A stretch of 64,000 nucleotides of DNA from assembly GCA_965229335.1 (NCBI GenBank), contig OZ245874.1, positions 5,518,001 to 5,582,000 of the forward strand, in the 5' to 3' direction. The position numbers and the translations under genes were made by a program. The stretch comes from JAFKFH01 sp017307375 (GTDB lineage Bacteria; Pseudomonadota; Alphaproteobacteria; Ferrovibrionales; Ferrovibrionaceae). This document shows, piece after piece, positions 36,325 through 45,717 of the stretch (its first letter is position 1; each line of letters opens with the position of its first letter). A model generated the notes under the pieces. That model did not search any database. It worked only from the letters and a program-made list of their open reading frames with translations, and had not been told where the DNA came from.

Positions 36325-37485
36325 ATGCCCTTTTCCCGGTATCTCCGCGATCGCAAGACACGCGGCTACGCCATCCAGGCCGTGGTCCTGGCGGTCATCC
36401 TGCTGGGCGGGACCTGGCTGATCCTGAACGCGGCCGAGAACCTGCGCCGGGCCGGCATCGCCTCGGGCTTCGCCTTCCTGGACAAGCCCGCCGGTTTCGA
36501 GATTTCGTTCAAGCTGATCGATTTCAGCGCGCGCTCGACCTATGGCCGCGCCTTCTTCGTCGGGCTGACCAACACGCTGCTGGTGGCAAGCCTCGGCATC
36601 GTCTTCGCGACCGTGCTCGGCTTCGTCGTCGGCGTGGCGCGGCTGTCGCGCAACTGGCTCCTGTCGCGGCTGGCGGCGGCCTATATCGGCACCATCCGCA
36701 ACATCCCGCTGATGCTGCAGCTGATGTTCTGGTACATCGCCATGCTGACGCCGCTGCCGCTGCCGCGCAACGCGCTGAACCTCGCCGACCTGTTCTTCCT
36801 GTCCAATCGCGGCCTGTTCATGCCGCGGCCCGCGCCGCTCGACGATTTCTGGCCGGTGGCCGCAGCGATCGTCGCGGGCCTCGCCGCCGCGATCGCCTAT
36901 GCGGTCTGGACCCGCAGCCACTGGCGCCGGACCGGCCGGCGCCTGCCGCTGCTGTGGCCGGTCCTGGCCCTGGTCGTCCTGCCCGCCGCCGTCGCGCGGC
37001 TGATCGGCGGGCCGGCACTCGATTTCGACATTCCGAAACTCGCGGGCTTCAATTTCGCCGGGGGCATCCGCATCCCGCCCGAATTCCTCGCCCTGTGGCT
37101 GGCCCTGACCCTCTATTCCGGCGGCTTCATCGCCGAGACGGTTCGGGCCGGCATCAACGCCGTCGCCCATGGCCAGGTCGAGGCCGCCCGCGCGCTCGGC
37201 CTGCCGGCCGGCCCGACGATGCGCCGCATCGTCATCCCCCAGGCGATGCGCGTGATCATACCGCCGATGACCAGCCAGTACCTGAACCTGCTGAAGAACT
37301 CGTCGCTTGCCGTCATCGTCGGCTTTCCCGACCTGGTCGCGGTCTTCGCCGGCTCGACGCTGAACCAGACCGGCCAGTCGATCGAGACGCTGTCGATCAC
37401 CATGGCGGTGTTTCTCACCATCAGCCTCGCCATCTCGGCGCTGATGAACTGGTACAACCGCCGCGTCGCCCTGGTGGAGCGCTGA
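36325..37485 (+). CDS. aapQ: Amino-acid ABC permease AapQ-type
   Basis: 386 residues, the long form typical of Aap/Bzt rather than His/Gln permeases. N-terminal TM then FLDKPAGFEISFKLIDFSARSTYGRAF, a family signature; the EAA loop is HGQVEAARALGLPAGPTMRRI. Pairs with AapM. Confidence 0.92.
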   Translation: MPFSRYLRDRKTRGYAIQAVVLAVILLGGTWLILNAAENLRRAGIASGFAFLDKPAGFEISFKLIDFSARSTYGRAFFVGLTNTLLVASLGIVFATVLGFVVGVARLSRNWLLSRLAAAYIGTIRNIPLMLQLMFWYIAMLTPLPLPRNALNLADLFFLSNRGLFMPRPAPLDDFWPVAAAIVAGLAAAIAYAVWTRSHWRRTGRRLPLLWPVLALVVLPAAVARLIGGPALDFDIPKLAGFNFAGGIRIPPEFLALWLALTLYSGGFIAETVRAGINAVAHGQVEAARALGLPAGPTMRRIVIPQAMRVIIPPMTSQYLNLLKNSSLAVIVGFPDLVAVFAGSTLNQTGQSIETLSITMAVFLTISLAISALMNWYNRRVALVER

Positions 37486-37487
37486 TC

Positions 37488-38621
37488 ATGACCGACCGCT
37501 TCTTCCTGCGCGAAACCGCCGAGCCCGTCCTGCCGGCGCCGCGCACCACCGTCGGTGCCGCGGGCTGGCTGCGCACCAACCTGTTCTTCTCCGGCTGGGG
37601 CGCCCTGGTCACGGTGATCGCCGTCGCACTCGCGGTCGCGATCTTCCTGCCGCTGGTCGACTGGGCGATCATCCAGGCACACTGGACCGGCGAGACCCGC
37701 GCCGCCTGCCTCGATGCCGAGGGCAAGAAGGCATTCGGCGCGTGCTGGGCGTTCATCGAGGTCCGCTTCTCGACGCTGATGTACGGCTTCTACCCGGTCG
37801 ACGAACGCTGGCGCGTCAATCTGTTCGCCGGACTGACGCTCGCCGCCCTGGTGCTGCCCTCGCTGCTCAGCGGGCTCGGCCGGATCTGGGGCACGCGCTT
37901 CCTGGCGCTGGCGGTGCTGTTCCCGCTGGGCTGGCTGTTGCTGCATGGCGGCGTGCTCGGCCTGCCGATGGTCGAGACCAGCAAGTGGGGCGGGCTGATG
38001 CTGACGCTGATCATCGCCGGTTCGGGCATGGTCTGCTCATTCCCGCTGGGCATCCTGCTCGCCCTCGGCCGGCGCTCGGAACTGCCGGTCATCCGCACCG
38101 CGTCGATCGTCTTCATCGAGGTGGTGCGCGGCGTGCCGCTGGTCACCGTGCTGTTCATGGCCTCGGTCATGCTGCCGCTGTTCCTGCCGAACGGCGTGAC
38201 GATCGACAAGCTGATGCGCGCGATCGTCGGCGTCTCGCTGTTCACCGCGGCCTACGTGGCCGAGGTGATGCGCGGCGGGCTGCAGGCGATCCCCAAGGGA
38301 CAGTACGAGGCAGCCCAGGCGATCGGGCTGAGTTACTGGCGGCAGATGCGGCTGGTGATCCTGCCCCAGGCGATGCGGATCGTCATTCCCGGCATCCTCA
38401 ATACCTATATCGGCCTGCTGAAGGATACGACCCTGGTCGCGGTCATCGGCCTGGTCGACCTGATCGGCATCATCGCCGCGGCGACGGCCGATCCAGCCTG
38501 GCTCGGTTTCGCCACCGAAGGCTATGTCTTCGTCGGCCTGCTGTTCTGGGTGCTGTGCTACGGCATGTCGCGCTATGGTCTCAGGCTTGAATACACGCTG
38601 GCCAAGGCGACCCGCCGATGA
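37488..38621 (+). CDS. aapM: Amino-acid ABC permease AapM-type
   Basis: 377 residues from ATG 37488, two bases after the aapQ stop. About eight TM segments; GLMLTLIIAGSGMVCSFPLG and the EAA loop KGQYEAAQAIGLSYWRQM are present. Its stop overlaps the aapP start by four bases. Confidence 0.92.
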   Translation: MTDRFFLRETAEPVLPAPRTTVGAAGWLRTNLFFSGWGALVTVIAVALAVAIFLPLVDWAIIQAHWTGETRAACLDAEGKKAFGACWAFIEVRFSTLMYGFYPVDERWRVNLFAGLTLAALVLPSLLSGLGRIWGTRFLALAVLFPLGWLLLHGGVLGLPMVETSKWGGLMLTLIIAGSGMVCSFPLGILLALGRRSELPVIRTASIVFIEVVRGVPLVTVLFMASVMLPLFLPNGVTIDKLMRAIVGVSLFTAAYVAEVMRGGLQAIPKGQYEAAQAIGLSYWRQMRLVILPQAMRIVIPGILNTYIGLLKDTTLVAVIGLVDLIGIIAAATADPAWLGFATEGYVFVGLLFWVLCYGMSRYGLRLEYTLAKATRR

Positions 38622-39358
38622 GCAATCCGATCGTCGAGATGGCCGGCATCCACAAGTGGTACGGCGACTTCCACGTCCTGAAGAACCTGAATCTGGTGGT
38701 CGATCCGGGCGAGAAGATCGTGGTCTGCGGCCCGTCGGGATCGGGCAAGTCGACCGCGATCCGGGTGATCAACCGGCTCGAGGAACATCAGCGCGGCACG
38801 CTGAAGGTCGACGGCGTCACCGTCGACGAGACCCTGAAGGACATCGACGGCTTCCGTGCCCGCATCGGCATGGTGTTCCAGCAGTTCAACCTGTTCCCCC
38901 ACATGACGGTGATGGAGAATTGCACCTTCGCGCCGATGTGGCTGAAAGGGCTGTCGCAGGCCGAGGCCGAGGCGCGCGCGATCGCGCTGCTCGAACGGGT
39001 GCGCATCGCCGACCAGGCGATGAAGTTCCCCGGCCAGCTCTCGGGCGGCCAGCAGCAGCGCGCGGCGATCGCCCGCGCCCTGTGCATGGAACCGATGCTG
39101 CTGCTGTTCGACGAGCCGACCTCGGCGCTGGACCCCGAGATGGTGCGCGAAGTGCTCGACGTGATGGTCGAGCTGGCGGCCAGCGGCATCACCATGATCT
39201 GCGTGACCCACGAGATGGGCTTCGCCCGCCAGGTTGCCGATCGCATCGTCTTCATGGACCAAGGCGAGATCGTCGAGATTTCGCCGCCGGACGTCTTCTT
39301 CTCGCAGCCGCGCTCGGCCCGCGCCGCGACCTTCCTGGCCCAGCTCGTCCGCTCATGA
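38618..39358 (+). CDS. aapP: Amino-acid ABC ATPase AapP-type
   Basis: 246 residues. Walker A CGPSGSGKSTAIRVINRLEE, MVFQQFNLFPHMTVMENC (Q-loop), signature LSGGQQQRAAIARAL, Walker B LLLFDEPTSALDPE. Overlaps the ferredoxin-like subunit gene by four bases, tying transport to the dehydrogenase. Confidence 0.94.
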   Translation: MSNPIVEMAGIHKWYGDFHVLKNLNLVVDPGEKIVVCGPSGSGKSTAIRVINRLEEHQRGTLKVDGVTVDETLKDIDGFRARIGMVFQQFNLFPHMTVMENCTFAPMWLKGLSQAEAEARAIALLERVRIADQAMKFPGQLSGGQQQRAAIARALCMEPMLLLFDEPTSALDPEMVREVLDVMVELAASGITMICVTHEMGFARQVADRIVFMDQGEIVEISPPDVFFSQPRSARAATFLAQLVRS

Positions 39359-39636
39359 CCGGCCAGTTCGTGCGCCTGGCCGAGACGGAGCGGCCCGAAA
39401 TCGGCTTCACCCTGGACGGCATGAAGCTCACGGCCCTGACCGGCGATACCGTGCTGACCGCGGTGCTGATGCAGCGCCGCGCGGTGCGCCGATCGGAGTT
39501 CGGCGACGGCCCGCGCGCCGGGTTCTGCCTGATGGGCGCCTGCCAGGATTGCTGGATCGGCGATGCCGACGGGCGGCGCTTCCGCGCCTGCTCGACCCTC
39601 GTGACCGAGGGCATGGCGCTGGTCACCCTGCCATGA
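39355..39636 (+). CDS. [2Fe-2S] small subunit of trimeric opine/D-hydroxyproline-type dehydrogenase
   Basis: 93 residues. Ferredoxin-like with cysteines in GFCLMGACQDCWIG and FRACSTL (C-x4-C-x2-C...C), as in HcnA/OoxX gamma subunits. Translationally coupled on both sides. Passes electrons from the flavin subunits to the respiratory chain in characterised relatives. Confidence 0.85.
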   Translation: MTGQFVRLAETERPEIGFTLDGMKLTALTGDTVLTAVLMQRRAVRRSEFGDGPRAGFCLMGACQDCWIGDADGRRFRACSTLVTEGMALVTLP

Positions 39637-40976
39637 CCGCCGTCATCATCGTCGGTGCCGGCCCGGCCGGCATGGCCGCCGCCCTGACCCTGGTCGAGGC
39701 CGGGCTGCGCCCGGTCGTCGTCGACGAGGCCCAGCGCGCCGGCGGCCAGATCTTCCGCCGCCCGCCGCCGGGTTTCACGCGGCCGCCCGCCGCGCTGTAT
39801 GGCGCCGATGCCGCGGCCGCAACCCGCCTGCATCTGGCCTTCGACGCCCTCGGCGACCGCATCGACTATCGCCCGGAAACCCTCGTCTGGGCGGTCGAGC
39901 CCGATGCCGTTCATCTGCAGGGCCCGCAGGGACGCGCGCGGCTGGATCGCGGCCCCCTGCTGCTCGCCACCGGGGCGACCGACCGGCTGCTGCCGGTCGA
40001 CGGTTGGACCAAGCCCGGCGTGTTCTCGCTGGGCGGTTCGCAGGTCGCGCTGAAGGCGCAGGGCGTCGCCATCGGCCGGCGTGTCGCCTTCTGCGGCACC
40101 GGCCCCCTGCTCTATCTCGTCGCCTACCAATACGCCAAGGCCGGGGCCGATGTTGCCGCGGTGCTCGATACCTCGGCCTTCGGCGACGGCATCCGCGCGC
40201 TGCCGCTGCTGGCCGCCGACCCGGCCAAGCTTGCCCGCGGCATCTACTATCTCGGCTGGCTGCGCGCCCATGGCGTGCCGGTCCATCACGGCGTGCGGCC
40301 CTTGACCGTGCATGGCGAGACCGTGACCGGCCTGACCTGGCGCGATGCCGGCCGCCGGCTGAACGAGACGCGCTGCGACGCGCTGGCCCTCGGCTTCGGC
40401 CTGCGCAGCGAAACCCAGCTTGCCGACCTTGCCGGGGTCCCGTTCCGCTTCGATCCGGTTCGCCGCCAGTACCTGCCCGACATCGACCAGGACGGGCGCG
40501 CCCCGGGCGGGGCGGTCTATCTTGCCGGCGACGGCGCGGCGGTACGTGGCGCCGCCGCGGCCGAAACCGCCGGCAGGCTCGCCGCCCTGGCCCTGGCCGC
40601 CGATCTCGGCCGCCCGGTCGACACCGCGGCCCGCGATGCCCTGCGCGGCCGCATGGCGCGATTCGAGCGTTTCGCCCGCGGCCTCGACGCGGCTTTCCCC
40701 TTCCCGGTCGACCTGCTGGATACCGCGACCGACGACACGCTGCTTTGCCGCTGCGAGGCGGTGACGGTGGGCACGATGCGGCATGCAGTCGACGCGCTCG
40801 GTGCCGAGGACGTCAACCGCGCCAAGGCGTTCGTGCGCCCGGGCATGGGGCGCTGCCAGGGCCGCATGTGCGGCCTGGCGACGTCCGAACTCCATGCCCG
40901 CCTGCGCGGCCTGCCGCCGGACCAGGCCGGCAGGCTGCGCGGCCAGGCCCCGGTCAAGCCGGTGCCGCTCGCATGA
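39633..40976 (+). CDS. FAD/NAD-binding subunit of trimeric dehydrogenase (HcnB/OoxA-like)
   Basis: 447 residues from ATG 39633. Rossmann motif VGAGPAGMAAALTLVEAG, GGQIFRRPPP (class hallmark), second dinucleotide site FCGTGPLLYLVAY, and a C-terminal BFD-like cluster domain with LLCRCEAVTVGTM and GMGRCQGRMCG. Domain order is that of the alpha subunit of D-hydroxyproline dehydrogenase, hydrogen cyanide synthase B and opine oxidase A. It does not make cyanide by inference: the neighbours are an importer, not an export or resistance system. Confidence 0.87.
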   Translation: MTAVIIVGAGPAGMAAALTLVEAGLRPVVVDEAQRAGGQIFRRPPPGFTRPPAALYGADAAAATRLHLAFDALGDRIDYRPETLVWAVEPDAVHLQGPQGRARLDRGPLLLATGATDRLLPVDGWTKPGVFSLGGSQVALKAQGVAIGRRVAFCGTGPLLYLVAYQYAKAGADVAAVLDTSAFGDGIRALPLLAADPAKLARGIYYLGWLRAHGVPVHHGVRPLTVHGETVTGLTWRDAGRRLNETRCDALALGFGLRSETQLADLAGVPFRFDPVRRQYLPDIDQDGRAPGGAVYLAGDGAAVRGAAAAETAGRLAALALAADLGRPVDTAARDALRGRMARFERFARGLDAAFPFPVDLLDTATDDTLLCRCEAVTVGTMRHAVDALGAEDVNRAKAFVRPGMGRCQGRMCGLATSELHARLRGLPPDQAGRLRGQAPVKPVPLA

Positions 40977-42076
40977 CGCCCGATATCGTCATCGTCGGCG
41001 GCGGCCTCGTCGGCTGCTCGGCCGCGCTACATCTGGCCCGCGCGGGGCGCCGGCCGCTGCTGCTCGAAGCCGGGCGCATCGGCGCCGCCGCTTCCGGCGT
41101 CAATTTCGGCGGGGTGCGCGTCCAGGGTCGCGCCCTGTTCGAGCTACCGCTGGCGCTGCGCTCGCGCGCAATCTGGGACACTCTCGTCGACATCGTCGGC
41201 ACGGATTGCGAATATCGCCGTTCGGGCCATCTGCGCCTGGCCAAGACGCCGGCCGATCTCGACGCCGTCGCCGCCTATGCCGAAAAGGTCCGGCCGGCGG
41301 GCCTCGACCTCGAGGTGATCGACGGCGCCGAAATCCGCCGCCGCCATCCCGCCTTCAACGCGACGCTGGCCGGCGCGACCTGGAGTGCCGGCGACGGCCA
41401 GGCCAATCCCCGCCTGGCCGGCCCTGCCTTCGCCCGCGCCGCGCGCGCCGCCGGGGCCGAAATCCGCGACAATGCCAAGGTCGTCGCCATCGAGCCGGTC
41501 GCGGCCGGCTTCGCCGTCGCGACGGCCGATGGCCAGCGCGTGACGGTGCCGCAGGTGATCAACAGCGCCGGGGCCTGGGCGCCCGATCTTGCCGCAAGCC
41601 TCGGCGATGCCGCGCCGGGCCGGGCGATCTATCCGAACATGGTGGTGACCGAGCCGCTGCCGCCGCTGATCTCCTGCTCGCTCGGCACCTATGGCAACGG
41701 CGTCTACCTGCGCCAGGTCGAACGCGGCAACGTCGTCTTCGGCATGGGCCGCGGCCGGCTTGCCGCGCCCGACCGCGCGGTGCCGTCGGCCGAAACCTCG
41801 CTGGCGGCGATGGCCGAGGCCGCCTGGCTGCTGCCGCGCCTGGCCCATGCCCATGTGATCCGCACCTGGACCGGCATCGAGGGCGAGCTGGCCGACGGCC
41901 AGCCGGTGATCGGGCCGAGCCCGCGTCATCAGGGCCTGTTCCACGCCTTCGGCCTGTCCGGCCACGGCTTCCAGCTGGCCCCGGCGATCGGCGCGGTGCT
42001 GGCCGAACTGGCGACGGCCGGATCGTCACCCACCCCGCTCGACGGCTTCTCGCTCAACCGCTTCACCGCAGGTTGA
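40973..42076 (+). CDS. DAO-family FAD subunit of trimeric dehydrogenase (HcnC/OoxB-like)
   Basis: 367 residues. N-terminal FAD site IVGGGLVGCSAALHLARAG, GAAASGVNFGGVRVQGR, and the C-terminal GLSGHGFQLAPAIG typical of glycine/D-amino-acid oxidase-like subunits. This subunit holds the amine-oxidising site. Substrate likely an imino-linked compound such as an opine, D-proline or D-hydroxyproline; the genes for later hydroxyproline steps are absent here. Confidence 0.87.
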   Translation: MTPDIVIVGGGLVGCSAALHLARAGRRPLLLEAGRIGAAASGVNFGGVRVQGRALFELPLALRSRAIWDTLVDIVGTDCEYRRSGHLRLAKTPADLDAVAAYAEKVRPAGLDLEVIDGAEIRRRHPAFNATLAGATWSAGDGQANPRLAGPAFARAARAAGAEIRDNAKVVAIEPVAAGFAVATADGQRVTVPQVINSAGAWAPDLAASLGDAAPGRAIYPNMVVTEPLPPLISCSLGTYGNGVYLRQVERGNVVFGMGRGRLAAPDRAVPSAETSLAAMAEAAWLLPRLAHAHVIRTWTGIEGELADGQPVIGPSPRHQGLFHAFGLSGHGFQLAPAIGAVLAELATAGSSPTPLDGFSLNRFTAG

Positions 42077-42080
42077 TGCC

Positions 42081-43316
42081 ATGGCCCATCCGTTCGCCGA
42101 TCTCCTGCGCGACCGACGGATCGGCGCGCTGTGGGGCGGGCTCGCCTTCTCGGCCTTCGGCAACGAGCTGGGCCGTATCGCCATGGTCTGGCTCGCCATC
42201 GGTGTCGTCGGGGCCGATGCCGGTTTCCTGCCGATGGCGCAGAATGCCGTGGTGTTGATCGTCAGCCTCGGCGCCGGGCTGATCAGCCATCGCCTCAGCC
42301 CGCGGCTGACGATGATCGGGGTCGACATGGCTTCGGCCGTCATCGCGGTCGCCCCCGTCGTCGTCGCGCTGATCTGGGGCGTGACGTTCTGGAGCCTGGT
42401 GGCCTCGGCCATGTGCCTTGCCGCGCTCAGCGCGCTGTTTCAGCCGGCGCTCTATTCCAGCGTGCCCCATATCGCCGGCACACCCGAACGCATGCAGGGC
42501 GTCAACGCGCTGTTCGACGCGACGACGCGGATGTCGCGCCTGCTCGGCCCCTTCGCCGCCGGCCCGCTGTCGGCGGTGGTGCCGGTCATTCATTTCCTGA
42601 CCGTCAACGCCCTGTCCTTCCTCGCCTCCGGCCTTGCCATCCTCAGTCTCGGGCGGACGATCGACCCACCCCCGCAGCCGCAGGATACGATGTCGGCCGG
42701 CCAGCGCCTGATCAGGGGCATCCGCATCGTCTCGGCGCAGCCGGTGGCGCGGACGATGCTGATCGCCAATGCCCTGGTGCTGGCGGCCTGGATGGTCGGC
42801 GTCTCCCTCGGCCTGCCGTTCCTGGTTGCGGAATACGGCGTGAGCGGCCTGGGACTGCACGGCCTCGGCGCCGTCGCGGCGCTGGTCGCCGCCTATGGCG
42901 CCGGCGACTTTCTGTCGAACTTGTTCGTCGCCGGCCACCGCCCGCGCCGGCTGGGACCCTTCATGTATGGCGGATATTTCCTGCTCGGCGCGGGCCTTGC
43001 GCTGGTCCCGCTGCCGCTGTGGCTGCTGCCCGAGGCGATGCGCCTGCCGACGATGATGATCGCTGCCTTCGCCTCAGGCCTCGGCGGTCCCCTGTTCTTC
43101 ATTCCGATGATGACCTATCTGCAGACCAACCTGGCCGGGCAGGATCTGGTCAGCGTGATCCGCCTGCGACTCGCCGTCATCGCGGGCGCCATGATGATCG
43201 GATCCGGGCTGGCCCCAATGCTCTACACCCATCTCGGGGCCGGTCCGGCGGTGGTGGCCGCCGGCATGTTCATCGCCGCCGCCGCCATCTGGGGCCTCGC
43301 CAAAACCCGATCGTGA
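42081..43316 (+). CDS. MFS transporter (EntS/MFS_3-like)
   Basis: 411 residues, starting four bases after the dehydrogenase stop, so probably last gene of the aap operon. Twelve TM segments; the start AHPFADLLRDRRIGALWGGL, then FSAFGNELGRIAMVWLA and the middle QGVNALFDATTRMSRLLGP are those of MFS_3 exporters. May export a by-product of opine-like catabolism (inference). Confidence 0.82.
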   Translation: MAHPFADLLRDRRIGALWGGLAFSAFGNELGRIAMVWLAIGVVGADAGFLPMAQNAVVLIVSLGAGLISHRLSPRLTMIGVDMASAVIAVAPVVVALIWGVTFWSLVASAMCLAALSALFQPALYSSVPHIAGTPERMQGVNALFDATTRMSRLLGPFAAGPLSAVVPVIHFLTVNALSFLASGLAILSLGRTIDPPPQPQDTMSAGQRLIRGIRIVSAQPVARTMLIANALVLAAWMVGVSLGLPFLVAEYGVSGLGLHGLGAVAALVAAYGAGDFLSNLFVAGHRPRRLGPFMYGGYFLLGAGLALVPLPLWLLPEAMRLPTMMIAAFASGLGGPLFFIPMMTYLQTNLAGQDLVSVIRLRLAVIAGAMMIGSGLAPMLYTHLGAGPAVVAAGMFIAAAAIWGLAKTRS

Positions 43317-43366
43317 GCGACGGTTCGTTAGCGCGCCTTACTGACGGCGGTGCAGCGCGGGCTGAT

Positions 43367-44287
43367 CTAGAAGACCGAAAGCCGGGTCAGGCGCGAGAAC
43401 AGTTCGAGCGCCGCGGTGCCGACATAGGAATTGCCCGACCGGTCGAGTTCGGGCGACCAGACCGCCACCGACAGCACGCCCGGCATCACCGCGACGATGC
43501 CGCCGCCGACGCCGCTTTTCGCCGGCAGGCCGACGCGATAGGCGAAGCTGCCGACCGAATCGTAGAGCCCGCAGGTCATCATCAGCGCGTTGATGCGCTT
43601 GGCTTGGCGTTCGGTCAGGACGGCCTCCTCGATCAGCGGCGACAGTCCGCGGCCGGCCAGCGGCAGGAAGGCGCGGGCGAGATCGATGCAGGACAGCGAC
43701 AGCGCGCATTGATGGCAATAGATGTCCAGCAGGTCGGGCACGGCAGCGTCGATCCGCCCATGGCTTTTCATCAGATGGGCCAGGGCCGCATTGACATGCG
43801 CGGTGGCCAGCTCCGATTCGGCGACCGCGATGTCGAAATCGATCGCGAAATTCTGGGCCAGCACCCGGACATAGTCGCGCATGGCGATCTTGGGGGACCG
43901 CAAGATGGCGGCCACCATGTCGGTGACGACCAGCGCGCCCGCATTGATGAACGGATTGCGTGGCACGCCGTCCTCGTATTCGAGCTGGACCAGCGAATTG
44001 AAGCGGTTGCCCGACGGTTCCTTGCCGACCCGGGTCCACACCTCGTCGCCGGCGCGCGACAGCGCGATCATCAGCGTGAAGACCTTGGAAATGCTCTGGA
44101 TCGAGAACGGCACCGCGGCATCGCCGATCGCGAATTCGGTGCCGTCGACCGCGGCGATCGCCATGCCGAAGCGCCGGGGATCCACTTCCGCCAGCGCGGG
44201 GATGTAGTCGGCCACCCGGCCCTTGCCGAAATGCGGCCGGACCTCTTCGGCGATGATGTCGAGCACGGTCTGATAGTTCGAGGACAT
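43367..44287 (-). CDS. glsA: Glutaminase
   Basis: 306 residues from ATG 44287. Serine-dependent beta-lactamase-like glutaminase: nucleophile Ser65 and Lys68 in FSIQSISKVF, plus RNPFINAGALVVTDMV and AKSGVGGGIVAVMPG. Converts glutamine to glutamate and ammonia. Convergent with the aap operon, divergent from the CopD-like gene. Confidence 0.95.
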   Translation of the reverse strand: MSSNYQTVLDIIAEEVRPHFGKGRVADYIPALAEVDPRRFGMAIAAVDGTEFAIGDAAVPFSIQSISKVFTLMIALSRAGDEVWTRVGKEPSGNRFNSLVQLEYEDGVPRNPFINAGALVVTDMVAAILRSPKIAMRDYVRVLAQNFAIDFDIAVAESELATAHVNAALAHLMKSHGRIDAAVPDLLDIYCHQCALSLSCIDLARAFLPLAGRGLSPLIEEAVLTERQAKRINALMMTCGLYDSVGSFAYRVGLPAKSGVGGGIVAVMPGVLSVAVWSPELDRSGNSYVGTAALELFSRLTRLSVF

Positions 44288-44354
44288 GGCGCGCACCCTA
44301 GACGCAAACGCCGAGGGCTGCCAAGCCGGCCGCCGGCTGCTACAGTCCGCCGCC

Positions 44355-44819
44355 ATGACCCTGGCAACGATCCTCTATGTGCTCCACGTCCTGTCGGCGA
44401 TCGTCTGGATCGGCGGCATGGCCTTCGCGATCCTGGTGCTGCGGCCGAGCCTGGCCCTGGTGCCGCCGCCGGCCCGGCTGCAGCTGATGGGCGCGGTGCA
44501 TCGCCGCTTCTTCCTGATGGTCTGGCATGCGATGCCGCTGCTGCTGATCACCGGCTATGCGATGCTGTTCGGCTGGTTCGGCGGGTTTCGCGGGGCCGGC
44601 TGGCACATCCACCTGATGCACCTCACCGGCCTCGTCATGTCACTGGTCTTCGTCCTGATCTTCTTCGGCCCCTGGGCGCGGATGCGCAAGGCGTTGGCCG
44701 CCGAGGCCTGGGCGGAGGCGACGGCCGCGACCGACCGGATCCGCCGGCTGGTGACGATCAATCTGGGCCTGGGATTTCTGACCGCCGCCGTCGCCGCCTG
44801 GGGCCGCTTCGGCGGCTGA
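44355..44819 (+). CDS. CopD-like four-TM membrane protein
   Basis: 154 residues from ATG 44355. Four TM segments; HVLSAIVWIGGMAFAILVL with His-Trp-Gly and a second conserved His in FFLMVWHAMPLLLITGY suggest a CopD/heme-binding-type bundle. Function uncertain: copper uptake or electron transfer. Confidence 0.72.
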   Translation: MTLATILYVLHVLSAIVWIGGMAFAILVLRPSLALVPPPARLQLMGAVHRRFFLMVWHAMPLLLITGYAMLFGWFGGFRGAGWHIHLMHLTGLVMSLVFVLIFFGPWARMRKALAAEAWAEATAATDRIRRLVTINLGLGFLTAAVAAWGRFGG

Positions 44820-44825
44820 TCCCGC

Positions 44826-45638
44826 CTATTCGCGGCCCGTCAGGATGCGGGCGACATGGTCGAAGGCATCGCGGAAAGCGGTGTCGAAGGTGACCTGGTC
44901 GAGCGACCAGCGACGCTGCGCCCCCTGGGGCGGCGACAGCACCCAGTCGACCTTCCACCAGCCGCGCGGATCGTAGGTCAGGCTGCCCGACAGCACGGCA
45001 TCGGCGAGATAGCGGGCCGAGGCCTGATCCAGCCGGCCGGCACTGTTGCCGACCACCGCGGCGTAATCGACGATTTCCCTGTCGGCCGGGTCCATTGCCG
45101 GCAGGGCCACCGGCACGCCACGCTGGCGCGCCGCCTGCAGCAGGGCTGCGCGCTGGGAATAGCCGTCGTCGCCGTCGGCCGGCATGACGTACTCGCTGCG
45201 CGCATCCTTGATGCCGAGCCAGACCGCGACCAGCGGCCGGTCAGGATCCCACGGCTTGACCCCGAGCTTTTCCAGGATGGCATCGATCTTCTCGGGGTCG
45301 TAGGCGACGCGCAGGAAGTGGGGTCGGTCGCGGGTGCCCTGCTCGTCGTGGATCGGCAGATGCTTCATGCGGTCTTCGTATTCGATGTCGCGCACCAGGT
45401 CGGCGGCATGGTCGAGATAGGGTTCGATCGCCGGCGAGGTAAACAGCGACGGGTCGCCCGAACGGCGGACCAGCACCTCGGTCAGCGTGATACGGAACCC
45501 GCGCAGCCGCTCCGGCCGGCCGGTGCCGGTGACGATGGTCTCGGCGCGATAGAGGCCCTGCACCATCTCGGCCCGCGCCGGGGCCATGCCCGCCGCGGCC
45601 AGCAGCATCGCCAGAATTGCCGTTCCGAACCTGCGCAT
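44826..45638 (-). CDS. DUF2066-family secreted protein
   Basis: 270 residues from ATG 45638 (an upstream start at 45698 would precede the signal peptide). Signal peptide MRRFGTAILAMLLAAAGMAPARA; family segments GFRITLTEVLVRRSGDPSLF and VGNSAGRLDQASARYLADAVL. DUF2066 proteins are periplasmic and uncharacterised. Converges with the CopD-like gene. Confidence 0.78.
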   Translation of the reverse strand: MRRFGTAILAMLLAAAGMAPARAEMVQGLYRAETIVTGTGRPERLRGFRITLTEVLVRRSGDPSLFTSPAIEPYLDHAADLVRDIEYEDRMKHLPIHDEQGTRDRPHFLRVAYDPEKIDAILEKLGVKPWDPDRPLVAVWLGIKDARSEYVMPADGDDGYSQRAALLQAARQRGVPVALPAMDPADREIVDYAAVVGNSAGRLDQASARYLADAVLSGSLTYDPRGWWKVDWVLSPPQGAQRRWSLDQVTFDTAFRDAFDHVARILTGRE

Positions 45639-45683
45639 CGTGACACTCCCCGTAATGCCTGTTGACGGCATTCTGGCCACGGG

Positions 45684-45702
45684 CATATTAACTGACAATA
45701 TG
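45684..45702. promoter_or_regulatory. Dyad CATATT-N7-AATATG upstream of CGNR gene
   Basis: Perfect 6-bp arms in the 79-base divergent gap between the DUF2066 and CGNR genes, 16 bases before the CGNR start. Candidate autoregulatory operator or promoter element. Confidence 0.35.
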
Positions 45703-45717
45703 AATTTAGGTGGTTAT

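Noticed and set aside
39355..42076. Hydrogen cyanide synthase HcnABC
   Set aside because: Subunit layout is the same, but the genes are translationally coupled to an amino-acid importer, which fits opine/imino-acid oxidation better; motifs seen do not discriminate HCN synthase.
42131..44893. 920-residue plus-strand open frame
   Set aside because: Overlaps the MFS gene in another frame and the glutaminase gene antisense; both of those have clear family motifs.
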